Assembly: GCA_019155185.1 (NCBI GenBank)
Contig: CM032802.1
Coordinates: forward strand, 16,642,425-16,706,424
Direction of reading: 5' to 3'
DNA from: Beaufortia kweichowensis
Lineage: Eukaryota > Chordata > Actinopteri > Cypriniformes > Gastromyzontidae
Length of the DNA: 64,000 bases
The position numbers were made by a program, and so were the translations under genes. This document shows, piece by piece, positions 51,092 to 62,100 of the stretch. Positions within the stretch are counted from its first letter, which is position 1. The number at the start of each line of letters is the position of its first letter. The notes under the pieces were generated by a model. It was not told the origin of the DNA, searched no databases, and saw only the letters and a list, made by a program, of their open reading frames with translations.

Positions 51092-52281
51092 AAATAATCG
51101 TCTTGCTGGCGGGACAATCTTTGCCACAGACTAAAGCAATGACACATTTGACCACACTTTATTTAAAAGTTGATCATACGTAATACATATTACTGTAATA
51201 CTAAATATTATTACTATTGACATGTATTACAGGAATTGTGTAATGGAAACCTGTAATGTAAAGCAGTGTAATGTAAACCTCTAATGCAATTGGTAAGTAC
51301 ATAGCACTCGTTACAAGTTACAAGTTGTAAATTTCTTTAGATAAGTGCGTAATCAATTAGTGCGTTCAGCTGTTAATCAAAAGGTAGGTGATTTAAGCCA
51401 CCCAAGAATTAATCAAATGTTTAGCTGTACAGTATTTAATGTTTAAATGTACAGTATTATTGTTATTATTAATAATAATAATTAAAATAAACATTATACC
51501 TATACCTGTAAAATATGTCATTAGTCTTGCTGTAGTCTGTTTGCTTTGTGCTCTTGCCCGACATTCTCTTTAAAACAGACAGTGACTTGTATTTTTGGAT
51601 ATGGATGTAAGGTAAAGTCGTTTATTTTACAAGAAAAAAGTACCATGAAATTAGTTCATTTAACTTTGGTAATGATGTGTGGTGTGAACAGACAGTATAT
51701 ACTGTCACAGTATGTGAATTTGGACACAGGTCAAATCTTATTAATGTCTGAGAGCATTGTGGGACCTACAACAGAGATTTTCATGAATAAAAGTTATAAT
51801 TTGGTTTGTTTTTACAACTTAAAGTTATTTGTTGTAAATTAGTAGTACTTTTAATTACCTAGTACTTACATACAGCATGTCACATGGCAGGATTTGTCAT
51901 ATCACTTTTCCATAATGTACCTCTTTAAGTTGGTACAGATAATGTTTGTAATTTAAGCAAAGTGTGGCTGTTTAAAAAAATTGTAAAACATATGTTTTTT
52001 ATTCAAAATTTGCAGTTTCCATACTCCTGTTTGTGTTATCTTAAAATGTGAAATAAAGAATGAGTTGTTGTGTTCAAACACTGGAAATATGTATAAGTCG
52101 TATAACAAGTGAATACATTGTGTTTTGTGATGCACAAACTTTTAGAGAAAGACTAAGTAGAACTGAATAGATGTCACTACAGAAGAAGATGGGATTCATT
52201 CAGAAAGACATGCAGGGACCTTGACGACTAGCTTCAGGACACTGTCTGCCCAGCTGTGTCTGTCTGTCCTCAGGGCCCAGG

Positions 52282-54737
52282 ATGCCCAAGGAACCAAGGG
52301 GGGATGGCCAAGGGTGTGTAGGAGAGACGGAACGCACCTCTCGCCCAGCTAGTAAAAATGCTAAGGACAAAAGCAACAGCGCCGCCCTGTTGGCCTCTAG
52401 AGCAAGAGCACACACAGAACAAGAAACTAATGGACGCGACTCCCGCTGCTCTGAGAAAGACTCCGGTTACTCGGGTGAGTCTTTGTTGAAAGACGTACAC
52501 CGTCAAATACACGAAGACAAAAAGCACTTTTTTGGATTATAACTTTGCTTCATAACTTTTGCATAACAAAATTGCTTAAAATACGATATAGTAATGGTTG
52601 TATTGTAAAACATCTGTTCATGGCATTGTAAATGATATAGCAGGATCTTTTGTAATGCTTACGCATTCATGTTGAGCCAAACCTAAAATGCATTCCTCAG
52701 CTTCATTGAAAATGGAAGGTTTTGTCATAATTTACTTTATAATGTTAGTTTGACTTTTTTCCATGAAATACAATGAATATGTGAAGTGCTCTTAACTATA
52801 AAAGAAGCCCATGTGACATGTGTGCTGTGTTACACACAACAATTAGCTGTTATTCAGAGAAAATCTTGTTCCACATAAGAAAGAAAACCAGGGTGACTAA
52901 ATAAAGAATAAATGATCAGATGTGTTTACATTTATTGCACCTCCTTTTCACCATCCATTGTCATCTGTGACTGAGACAGTCGGCCCTTTCTCTGTTTCCC
53001 TTTTTCATTTCCCTTCTTCTTTTTTTCTCTTTCTTTCTTCTTCTGTCTCAGACACTGGCTCAGACTCCTTGCAGACATATGCAGATGATCAGCAGAGCAG
53101 TATCAATGAGCCTCAGGTTCACAAGAGTTTGGGCGGGGCAGAGCAGGGAAGTCACATCCTGGTGCCTGGGAACCCTGAACTCACCCCCATATTCATTATC
53201 AAGAATGTGGTGTTGAAACAGGTGAGGTCAAAAAATATGAATAAAATAGGACTTAAAATGGACCTAATTTTGATAAATCACGTTGAACTATTTAACTATA
53301 ATCTATTTTTCTTTTGCTCTTTGTACACACTTACAACATGACTGATCTTTGCATTTTATGCGTTTTAATGATCTGACCATGTGGTCAGCACTAAACCTGT
53401 GTCAACACATCTAAGTTCAGTTAATAGTTGACTTAATAAAAAATAACTGAGAATTCTTCATGAAAAGTCATACTTGAAACCATCTGCTCTGTACAAGAAG
53501 GAATTCTGTCTCTGTTCCTCTTTTTCCTTCCTTTAAGTCTGGGCAGTCTGGTCAGGAACACATCCTCCCATCATCTTTATCCTGGGGAGGAGTTGCTACA
53601 GGCAGTCAAGGCCCCACCCACGTTCTCCTGCTACAACAGCCTGGGATCAGTCAAAGTGCACCGGTGCACATCGTCAAACCCCAGCCGCAGAAGACCGAAA
53701 GCAAGGGAGGAAAGAAGAGCAAAAACACTTACCTCCCCATCCTAAACTCTTACCCTCGGATCGCACCACACCCGAGTAAGAAAAGTTCGGAGAAAACTTC
53801 CACCAGCAGGGGGAGTAACAGCGAGGAGCACAGCTTGAGTAAGAGAGTATGCACAGAGGCGAAGAGAGAGGAAGTGTCCACGACCACGCAAGCACCCAAG
53901 CAGCATCTGCACAAGCAGCAAGAGAGCAACGCACTGTCGCGCTCTCATTCCCTCTCGCGATCGCAATCCTCGGGTCGCGAGACACTTCCTAATTTTCATC
54001 AGCACCATAGTCCTCGTCGCCCATGCAGTCCCCCCACCTCCCTCAGCGTGAGCTCTCCGTCAGTCTCGAGCACTCAGACGTCTTCTCCGCCCTCCTCCAA
54101 TGACCCCACTGGGTCTCTTGTCCAGGCCAGAAAAGAATCCCAAAAGAATTGTCAAGGACCGACCGGCAACTCTGGCAGAGGATTGAAAACCCCAAACGGG
54201 ACGGCACATCATCGACGCTTCCTCAACACAGTAGAGATTCTGAGCCAGTCTGGACTGCTGGACATCACTCTGAGGACACAGGATCTGCTGCGCCAAAACG
54301 CCGCCACCGAACGAGACATTGCCCAGCTCAGACAACATGCCCAGCTACTCTGCCAGGCCGCTCAAGTGGGTGCTGATGCACCGGCTGTCTGGGAGAAGCT
54401 CCATCAGATCATGGCAGACTCTGGGCACTATCCCAGTCTCAAGTGCCTATGTACAGACAGCAGTGACGGAGGGGACTGGTCGCAATCCAAGGTGGAGGTA
54501 GAGGCAGCCACCAGCACCAAGCCTGATACTCCTGTCATATACAGATATGGACTTAATGGGGCCGAAGAGGTGGCACCTCCATCTCCTCTCCTAGCACCCA
54601 TGCCTGATGCAGAATGCCAGTCAACTGATGAGAGCACCACAACTCCAGAGCAAAGCAGAGTGCATAGAGGAACCGCAAGTTCTCCAGAGGAGCCCATAAT
54701 GCCTCCCGATAGCTCTACACATGGAAACCTGCATTAG
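52282..54737 (+). CDS. cipc: CIPC, CLOCK-interacting pacemaker (circadian repressor)
   Basis: Three coding exons: 52282-52474, 53052-53221, 53538-54737. Phases agree (1563 nt, 520 residues; human CIPC about 399). CIPC binds CLOCK and represses CLOCK:BMAL1 transcription. Family blocks in order: CSEKDSGYSG near residue 60, PIFIIKNVVLKQ at the end of exon 2, YLPILNSYPRIAPHPSKK early in exon 3, a long Ser/Pro/Gln-rich linker, and the C-terminal helix RRFLNTVEILSQSGLLDITL followed by TQDLLRQNAATERDIAQLRQ, the likely CLOCK-binding coiled coil. The start MPKEPRGDGQG is the first ATG after the acceptor at 52274. The extra length lies in the Ser-rich linker and an acidic tail. This gene could be the direct orthologue of human CIPC or a second fish copy. 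The neighbours are human chromosome-19-type genes, which favours a separate copy. Confidence 0.93.
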
Positions 54738-56900
54738 ATTGAACACAGCAATCTGTTGAAGCTAGGCCTTTACAGCAAGACTTTCTTAAAGCTTGTTTAA
54801 TCATACATTCAGATGTGTTATGTCATCATCCCAAGATTGTTCATACTCCATGGTAACTCAGGGCTAGGCTCAAGGACGGCTTGATGTTTCCACTCATCAG
54901 CATCAGTAGTCATCCAAAGTGTCTGATGAGAGATGTACAGAGAATGTAATTTATATGCTAAACACTAGCACTTGTTGTTTTGTCAATAGGACTCATCTAC
55001 ATCAACTATTCCGCCCCAAAACACAATCAAGAACCTGTTCTAATGTTTTAAACAGACACGTTTTTAACGCAACATTTCATGCATAGCCAGATTAATCAGA
55101 CACAACAGTCTGTTTCCTACTTTACAATGCTTTATGTCTCAGATAAGATGATGAGTTGCTATTGCTACCACACGGTTTGAAAAGATAAATCACTTGAGAT
55201 TGATCCCATCTGTGAGGCCTTCTCACTGCAAGAGCTAAAGCATGGTGCATGAATTTCCAAAAGCCTAATCTAGAACATGGAAAGTCAAAACTTGGACCTG
55301 TACACACTTGCAAGTACACTAAGAGATAAATCTGGATCTGCATAAAGAACTCTCAAGACATCTTGGTTGGCATTGCCAAGATTCTATGCAGTATGCGCCT
55401 CATAGATCTTATTGCATTGATCTGCTTGCTTTACATTTTCATCTTTGACCATGGACCAACGCACTCGTTACTCAAGTCTTTTAGGTCGAATTCCATTTGA
55501 GATGAAAGGTCAAAGTTACTGTATTTCCCCCTTTGTTTGATCATAGATCACACATTCTTGGTATTTATGTGATGCTTTGTGTTAATAGTGCCAGCCTTAA
55601 TGTATTATGCAAAATCTTTTGCGTTTCTCCCCAATACTCAAATATCGCACCAAGTACAGTATGTCGGCACATTTTGATACTCATGACATGACACAAAATT
55701 GTTTTTGTTGCGGTATATTTCAATTCTTTGCCTCCAGTGTCTTTCTTAGCCCGTTTACATGGCAATGATGTAGTCAAAAACTAAAAGTTTTTTCCTTGTG
55801 TTTTTGTTTCATGTAGTTTTATGTACACACAACAACATTGTCAAAATGATTTACATTCATACGGATCTGTGAAAATCACTAATACACTTTATTATGCATG
55901 CCAGGCCTGTGAGTTTGTAAATTAACACTACGTGCCTGCAGGCAAACCCAGGTTTAACGCTAAGAAACAGTATGTTGAGAAGCCCAAACACGCCGTCCTG
56001 TATTCTGCCATTGTTGTTTTAATTATATCCATGCATGCGTATACACTAATCTGCATGCGCATGATGTCATCATTTTCAGGTATTTGATTTTGTGCTTTAC
56101 ATGGAAATGATAATGGTATTGTTTTCAAAAAGCTTGCACTTTAAATCTATTTTTTAAAGTTTAAGCCGTTTTTGTGTAAACGATCAGCATAGAAAGTTTT
56201 CAGTTTTTAGTTGAAAACATTGTCGTGTAAACAGGCTCTAAGCCATGCTATAAATCAATGCAGTCACTGATCTTTGTTGAAGGTGTGCAGATTTTCACAG
56301 CATTAAAATGGATCACTCACAAAGTTGTACAAATCTTTCACCTCATCCACATGTGTTCATTTATAAAACAGTTTGACTGATTTTAGCTTCAGATAAGATT
56401 GTAGTCATTTTGCAACGTGTTATCATTTAACACATTTTACTTTATTAAATCCACACCACATACCTCACTCTAAAATTGACTAAATGTGACCCAGTCTGTG
56501 AACATCAGGCCAAAGTCTAAAATTCTAATTTTGAGATGGCGAGCATCAAAGTTTCACTTCACCTAATGATTTTATTATGATTTAAATCTTTGACATAATC
56601 TTACTTAGTCAATATTAAAGATATTAAGGTTGTATTTTCACAGAATGTTCTTTACATTATTTAAGATGATTTTATGTAGAAAACAGTAAATCGCAAAAAA
56701 ATGACTGGGTTTTCATAGGCAGGGTCACAAATGTATAAAAGTATCTGATTTCATCTGGGCCAGTGTGTAAAGTGCTTGCTTTTGAGTGATTGACTCATCA
56801 ATTATCTTAGTTTAAGTTCCTTGTCATATATTTTGTGTTTGACACGACAATTTGAATTCTGCTCCAAATAAATGACAGTAAAGAAGGCCTGCTGTGTGTG
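54738..56900 (+). terminator. cipc: cipc 3' UTR with poly(A) signal
   Basis: About 2.1 kb without any coding-like frame follows the TAG at 54735-54737, up to AATAAA at 56867-56872. A long 3' UTR would resemble mammalian CIPC. It contains a miniature transposon at 56485-56729. Confidence 0.55.
56485..56729. mobile_element. Miniature transposon with TGTGACCC ends
   Basis: The left end TGTGACCCAGTCTGTGAA pairs imperfectly with the right end TTTTCATAGGCAGGGTCACA. The 245-bp AT-rich interior has no frame. The termini resemble the element at 46127-46533 but the interior differs. It lies within the presumed cipc 3' UTR. Confidence 0.75.
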
Positions 56901-56969
56901 CGTCTGATGGACTGGAGAATGCTAGAACTTAGTGGATATTTACTTCCTGTCTCCTGATGTACCTCTACC

Positions 56970-57119
56970 TTATCGATTTTTGAAGGCAGCATAGATGTAT
57001 CCCTCACTGCCGTAAATGTCCCACAATCCTGTGCGCGTGCGTCCACGGTTTCCTGCAGGTGTCTTCATGCACAAACGGCTGCCTTTGAAGTCACTGACTG
57101 ATATCTTATTCACAGTAAC
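56970..57119 (-). CDS. Unidentified exon-like ORF (possible last exon)
   Basis: The reverse strand has an AAACAG acceptor, then 49 codons and TAA. The product starts VTVNKISVSDFKGSRLCMK and ends GLWDIYGSEGYIYAAFKNR. The mixed amino-acid composition and non-repetitive codons look coding, unlike the nearby sequence. I do not recognise the family. No upstream exon was found in 57.2-59.1 kb, so it may be a relic, a single-exon piece or chance. It would converge with cipc. Confidence 0.3.
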   Translation of the reverse strand, partial: VTVNKISVSDFKGSRLCMKTPAGNRGRTRTGLWDIYGSEGYIYAAFKNR

Positions 57120-57797
57120 CTGTTTTAATTCTCTTTTGACTATTAAAATGTAGTACAGTGATGGTCCTATGAAGATCATGTGCAGTTCTTACTCCTCAAC
57201 TCCCATTTCTTATAGTTTCTCACATTCTTCTAAATTCATCTCATCTCGTGAAACTGTACCAGCTAGAAATAACATAAAGGTAACTAAATTTTATTACGAT
57301 TATTGCACATAAAGCAGGCATTAGCCATTTAAGCCTAAAATAATGTTTTGAGAATTTACTTTATTTCCTCCATGTAATGCTGAGCAAACAGCACTCGTGT
57401 TAGACTGAAGTTTAAGCTAAAAAAATAAGTGCAGTTGTTAAACACGACAACAAATGCCATATCAAACATAAGTAATTTTAACAAAATAATGATTTATTAA
57501 ACAATATATAAAAAGAATAAACATTGCAGGCAAAAGATTTCATTCGTACTGATAGTGAAACCTGGTGGTCAAGGTTGGCACTACACGCTAATTTTTAGCT
57601 AGCAAACAAAAGTTTCTCTTGTGTGGACTCTTGAAGAGAAAAAACATTTTTTTAAAAGATGGGTTTCCGTAAAATGATTATAATAAAGGGCAAATTATAA
57701 GGAACACAAATAATCATTTTACTATTGTCCCACTGTGCAATTCCACATAAGACATCCACACAAACGCTGCAATCCATTCAAGAAACAGAAAAGATGA
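57120..57797. other. Non-coding, AT-rich
   Basis: No gene or clear repeat recognised between the 57.0-kb ORF and the tRNA inverted repeat. Confidence 0.5.
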
Positions 57798-57891
57798 GAG
57801 ACCGCCACTGTTAGCTTAGCAGCCTGAAAGCGTTAGCATGACTGCTGCGTGTTATTTGGCAGCCTTTAAAGGGGAAAAAAAGTATGGAAAC

Positions 57892-57963
57892 CTCCCCGTC
57901 GGGGAATCGAACCCCGGTCTTCCGCGTGACAGGCGGAGATACTGTCCACTATACTAACGAGGA
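57892..57963 (-). tRNA. tRNA-Asp (GTC)
   Basis: Reading the minus strand, 72 bases begin TCCTCGTTAGTATAGTGGAC and end CGACGGGGAG. The acceptor stem TCCTCGT/ACGGGGA pairs (with G-T), the anticodon loop is CTGTCAC, and the T arm is GGTTCGATTCC. A run of T follows on the minus strand (ACTTTTTTTCC), a Pol III terminator. The mature sequence is identical to the copy at 58558. Confidence 0.95.
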
Positions 57964-58557
57964 ACTCACGAATACCCCACGCGGAATTGAGAAGAAAACA
58001 CGCACACTGTACGAACATTCTCTCACCTATAGTAAATGTTATTTGTATAACGTTTTTTACAATCTGCCTCGTTACAAAGCAGCTGTACAGGAAACATGTT
58101 CATTTTAAGCAGAAATATATAAAAGAAAGCAAAGTGTGACGGGCAAAGTGAGTATATACACTCCCATTCACACAACACAAACACATGCTAATACAGCGCA
58201 CACGTACAGCACACACACACACAACACGCACATGTATAAAAGTACTTTTTTTATGCAAAACAACAGAGCCAGTGGAATTTCGTATTTGGCGTGTGTAGCC
58301 ACGCGTGTGTATCAGTACATTTTAAGCCACAGACAAAGATATTTTTTCAACAAAAGTTGCACACTTGTGTGAATGTTTTAGAATAGTTTTCCAGCAAAAC
58401 ACAAGTGAATAACTACAACTGCTTCAATCTACTGTTTTCCGCTTGCTAATGACAAGTGCGCGCGCTCTCCTGAGATCCTCGTACAGCTGCTTTGTAACAA
58501 TGCTGTAAAGAAGGGCTTCGTTTTTTCTTCTCAATTCCGCGTGGGGTTTTCGTGAGT

Positions 58558-58629
58558 TCCTCGTTAGTATAGTGGACAGTATCTCCGCCTGTCACGCGGA
58601 AGACCGGGGTTCGATTCCCCGACGGGGAG
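58558..58629 (+). tRNA. tRNA-Asp (GTC)
   Basis: Same 72 bases as the minus copy: TAGTATAGTGG (A box), GTC anticodon in CTGTCAC, GGTTCGATTCC (B box). It is followed by CATACTTTTTTTTTCC, a clear Pol III terminator. It is transcribed away from the minus copy, so the two genes diverge. Confidence 0.95.
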
Positions 58630-58842
58630 GTTTCCATACTTTTTTTTTCCCCTTTAAAGGCTGCCAAATAACACGCAGCAGTCATGCTAACGCTTTCAGG
58701 CTGCTAAGCTAACAGTGGCGGTCTCGCATGTAAAGCAGTTGTTTGTCATATAACCTCGTTTTCTTGTCTCTCTAACCAACATTCTTGCTGCAGGTTGCTG
58801 ACTCACCAAAACAAGCTTCTGTGAGCTTCTATTGCATTACAG

Positions 58843-59026
58843 TTATGAAGTTTGTACACTATTGGAGAATAACGAGAAAGAAGGTTTTACATCAAAACTG
58901 TTAGATGATACAGATCCTACAATGTATAGTCTGGATAGACCTTCACTTGGACAAAGACTTGCGTACTGCGCTCTGCTAACAGCAACAATGTTGATTCAGA
59001 AAGGGAAAAAAAGCTTGTGCATGTAA
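58843..59026 (+). CDS. Unidentified exon-like ORF (possible last exon)
   Basis: A pyrimidine stretch and TTGCATTACAG acceptor precede a 60-codon frame that reads YEVCTLLENNEKEGF, then SKLLDDTDPTMYSLDRPSLG and ends KGKKSLCM-stop. ATTAAA at 59151-59156 could be its poly(A) signal. Composition looks protein-like, but I recognise no family and no upstream exon. It would run tail to tail with the SLC6 gene. Confidence 0.3.
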
Positions 59027-59182
59027 ATGTAATGTATTTTTGCTATTTCAAACCACTCCCCAGAGAGGTTATATAATCTATTATATAATGTATTATTACA
59101 CTTTAAATGGCTTAAATTGTATATTTTCTTTCACTGTTCTTTTTCCAGTTATTAAACAAAAATCTTTTATATACTTCTCGTC

Positions 59183-62100
59183 TTAGTTTTCCTCAGTCCT
59201 GACTAAATTTTTCATCTCCGTAGTACAAGATGTTTCCTGTATTTTGATGCGTTGCTTACAGGTGATGGGGAGGTTTGCATCTGGATTACACAGGAGACGC
59301 CAGCGCTGTCGATACAGACATTCACCATGTTAATGTTATTAAACAGAACTGATTGAAGTTAATTTACACTTCATTGTTTATTTGATTTTGCTGTATCAAA
59401 ACAGTAGACGCATCACTGCAGCACTTTTTAAGCAACAGGAAAGGGCATGTTTTTATGCTCACCTCTTTCAGGCTCCCCTTCCCAACAAACAGTCGTCCCA
59501 GTGCCCATCCAGGCACCAGCAGGATGGAGGACAAAGCCATTAACCAGCCTAATGCATACGCCCAGCCCGGGTACACATACCAGCGGTTAAAAGTTAAGGG
59601 CTTGTACTGCACCAGAGAACAGACAAGAGACACCTGAAATTTGACAGAAAAATATAAAGAATTATGAGAATGTATGGAAGGATACTTTAGGCAGCATACT
59701 GGTAAATAATAGACATCAGTTGCATGTTTGAGCAATGAAAATCATCTGTGAAGCATAAACAACTAAAGGAAATGCAGATACACTTGCCAGGGACACAAGA
59801 GGAGTCAGATATTTCCAGCAGATCATGAATATGTAGTTGGGTCGAGTCTTTGTCATGTCTTCAATGATGTCAAACATTCTCTCAGCACCTGTTGCATGTA
59901 GATGTCAAAGTGCATTTCTGTTTAAAGGGGTAATTCACTCAAAAATAAAAATGATGCCGTCAATTTCTCATCTATATGTCATTCAAACCCTGTAATTGAT
60001 TCTTTTCTTTTGTGGAACACAATAGAAGATATTTTGCATAACGCTGGTTACCGGCACCTATTGACTTCCATTGTACCTTGTGTTCATACTATGAAAGTGA
60101 ATGGGTGCCGGTAACCAGCGTTTTGCAAAATATCTCCTTCTGTGTTCTGCTGAAGCAAGAAAGTCATACAGGTTTGACATGACATGAGGGTGAGTAAATA
60201 ATAAACTATCCCTTTAAATGCCCTTTTTGCATGTAAAATATGAAACAATGCTATAAAAGCTGATAGGTATCAAAGATTGGGGAGGTCAGTTTGGGGGACA
60301 GAGTGTTATCACAACCTTAGTAAAGTCAAGTGGAGGTGAAATGTGTTCTTCTGCTCAGTTTGCTCAGTCACATAGACAAGGAAAGCAAAATCATAATTTC
60401 TGTAGCTTGTATGTGACTCACCAAAAACCCATCCCATGGCCAGAGACTCGAACACTGCAATGAAAAGAAGACTTGCTCCACTGTACCCATAGTAATCAAA
60501 CAACTGGAATACATACATCCCCCCCTGCAGGTCACAATACAACATTACAATCTGAATTTGTACTGCCTGTTGTTTTTAACAGCATGTGAAAAAGCATGCA
60601 GTATTTATCAGGACATTTGGTTTATCAGGATCACACACACACTCCTCTGACCTCTGTCACCATGATAAGTTGGCTAAAGAAGCAGCAAATACAGAAGAGC
60701 AGGAGGAAAATTTCTCGTCGTCCAGCTTTACGCAGCACCATGGGGAACTGGTCCGTCACCGACGTCATAAAAACCTCCATCGCAACAAACTTTAAGGAAT
60801 CCAGTACAAAACAGTCAGGGACGCTTGTCATGTGTTTTACACATCTTCAATTATGAGACATTAGCTAAAGGGCACTTACTCACATCTGCATGATTTTATG
60901 CATTTTACTTATAGATCAAATGAAATAATCAAATAGATGAATTGACCAATTAGATAATTACATGAATAAATGTACAGGTGTTGCCAATAAAGTGCTCAAT
61001 GAATGTATATTTTTAATTTAATGCAATTTATAAAATGTACAAGTTTTTTAAATACAGTTTTCTTTGGTTTATTACTTTAGTTTTTGCTATTTTATAAATA
61101 GTTTGTGCTTCATAATAGTTTTAATTTTTAGATTTTCCTGAAAGCCTGCCATACCAATTACATTTTGTGACAACGTACCCCATATTGTGTTACAACAGGA
61201 TTATCTTGTGTTTAAAGGCAGCTTTTTTTCTGAGCACTAATAACTGATTTATAGCTTAATTACAGTCAAGACCTTAACATAAGAGAAATTCAAGATATAT
61301 TCAGATATATTCAAAAACTTAAAATAAACCTAAAAAATATTAACTTGAACGCTAATATATTTTCAGATTTGTTGTTCAGGTTTGTGTGAATGTGAGAGTT
61401 TAAACTCACCTGTGTGTCTAGACCCAGCAATATAATCATGATGAAGAAACAAACAGCCCACAACTGAGGAAAAGGCATCATAGCTACTGCCTGTGGATAC
61501 GCTATGAACGCTAGACCTGGACCTGATAAAGAGAAATATATCTGAGGTTGATTTGTTTAGTGTTGTAACTAATTGTTTTAGCTTTTTAGCTACTGTCCTG
61601 TTTGTTTCAGTACGGTTGCAGTACCTGATTCGGCCACCTCCTCAATGGGGGCGCCCTGCTCTAATGCCATGAAACCCAGGACAGAGAACACAGCAAAACC
61701 AGCCACCAAACTAGTACCACTGTTTAGTAGACACAGCCACAAACAGTCCCTGAAATGAAAAACATAGATTATACAAACATTTAAATGTATAGTGTAAATG
61801 TTTTAGTGAGAATAGAAAGAGACCTTTGTCCTTTCAATTATTTGCTAATTTCTTTTCACTTGATTGATATAGACCATTTCACAAGATGTAAACAACACTG
61901 GTCCAGAAGCACTTCCTGTTTTAGTTTTCACATATGTAAATTAAATTAAATCTTAAAGATGTTTGTTAAACAAGTCAGTTGTAAATGTTCTGTTGATTGT
62001 ATTTTGTTCTGACATTTGTGTAGTGTTAAAAAACTGAGACAGGAAGTGCTTCTGGACCAGTGCTGTTTACATCTTGCGAAATGGTCTATACAATATCAAT

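Larger units (their letters stand above)
50451..52273 (+). other. cipc: Probable cipc intron 1
   Basis: Contains a duplicated repeat (50742-50978), CT microsatellites and AT-rich sequence, with no coding exon that I can support. The right boundary is the acceptor TGTCCTCAG ending 52273; the left is uncertain. Confidence 0.45.
57798..58725. repeat. Inverted duplication carrying two tRNA-Asp genes
   Basis: Arms of about 200 bases run from 57798 to about 58002 and from about 58518 to 58725 in opposite orientation. Outer match: GAGACCGCCACTGTTAGCTT with AAGCTAACAGTGGCGGTCTC. Beyond the tRNA, GGCAGCCTTTAAAGGGG and AATTGAGAAGAAAA are also mirrored. The spacer of about 515 bases is unrelated and includes a CA-rich stretch near 58.2 kb. 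Confidence 0.9.

Noticed and set aside
53674..54697. Several minus-strand frames of 88-103 codons
   Set aside because: They are antisense shadows of the GC-richer cipc exon 3.
57884..58685. Mirrored frames with identical peptides at both ends
   Set aside because: They are translations of the tRNA-Asp genes in the inverted repeat.
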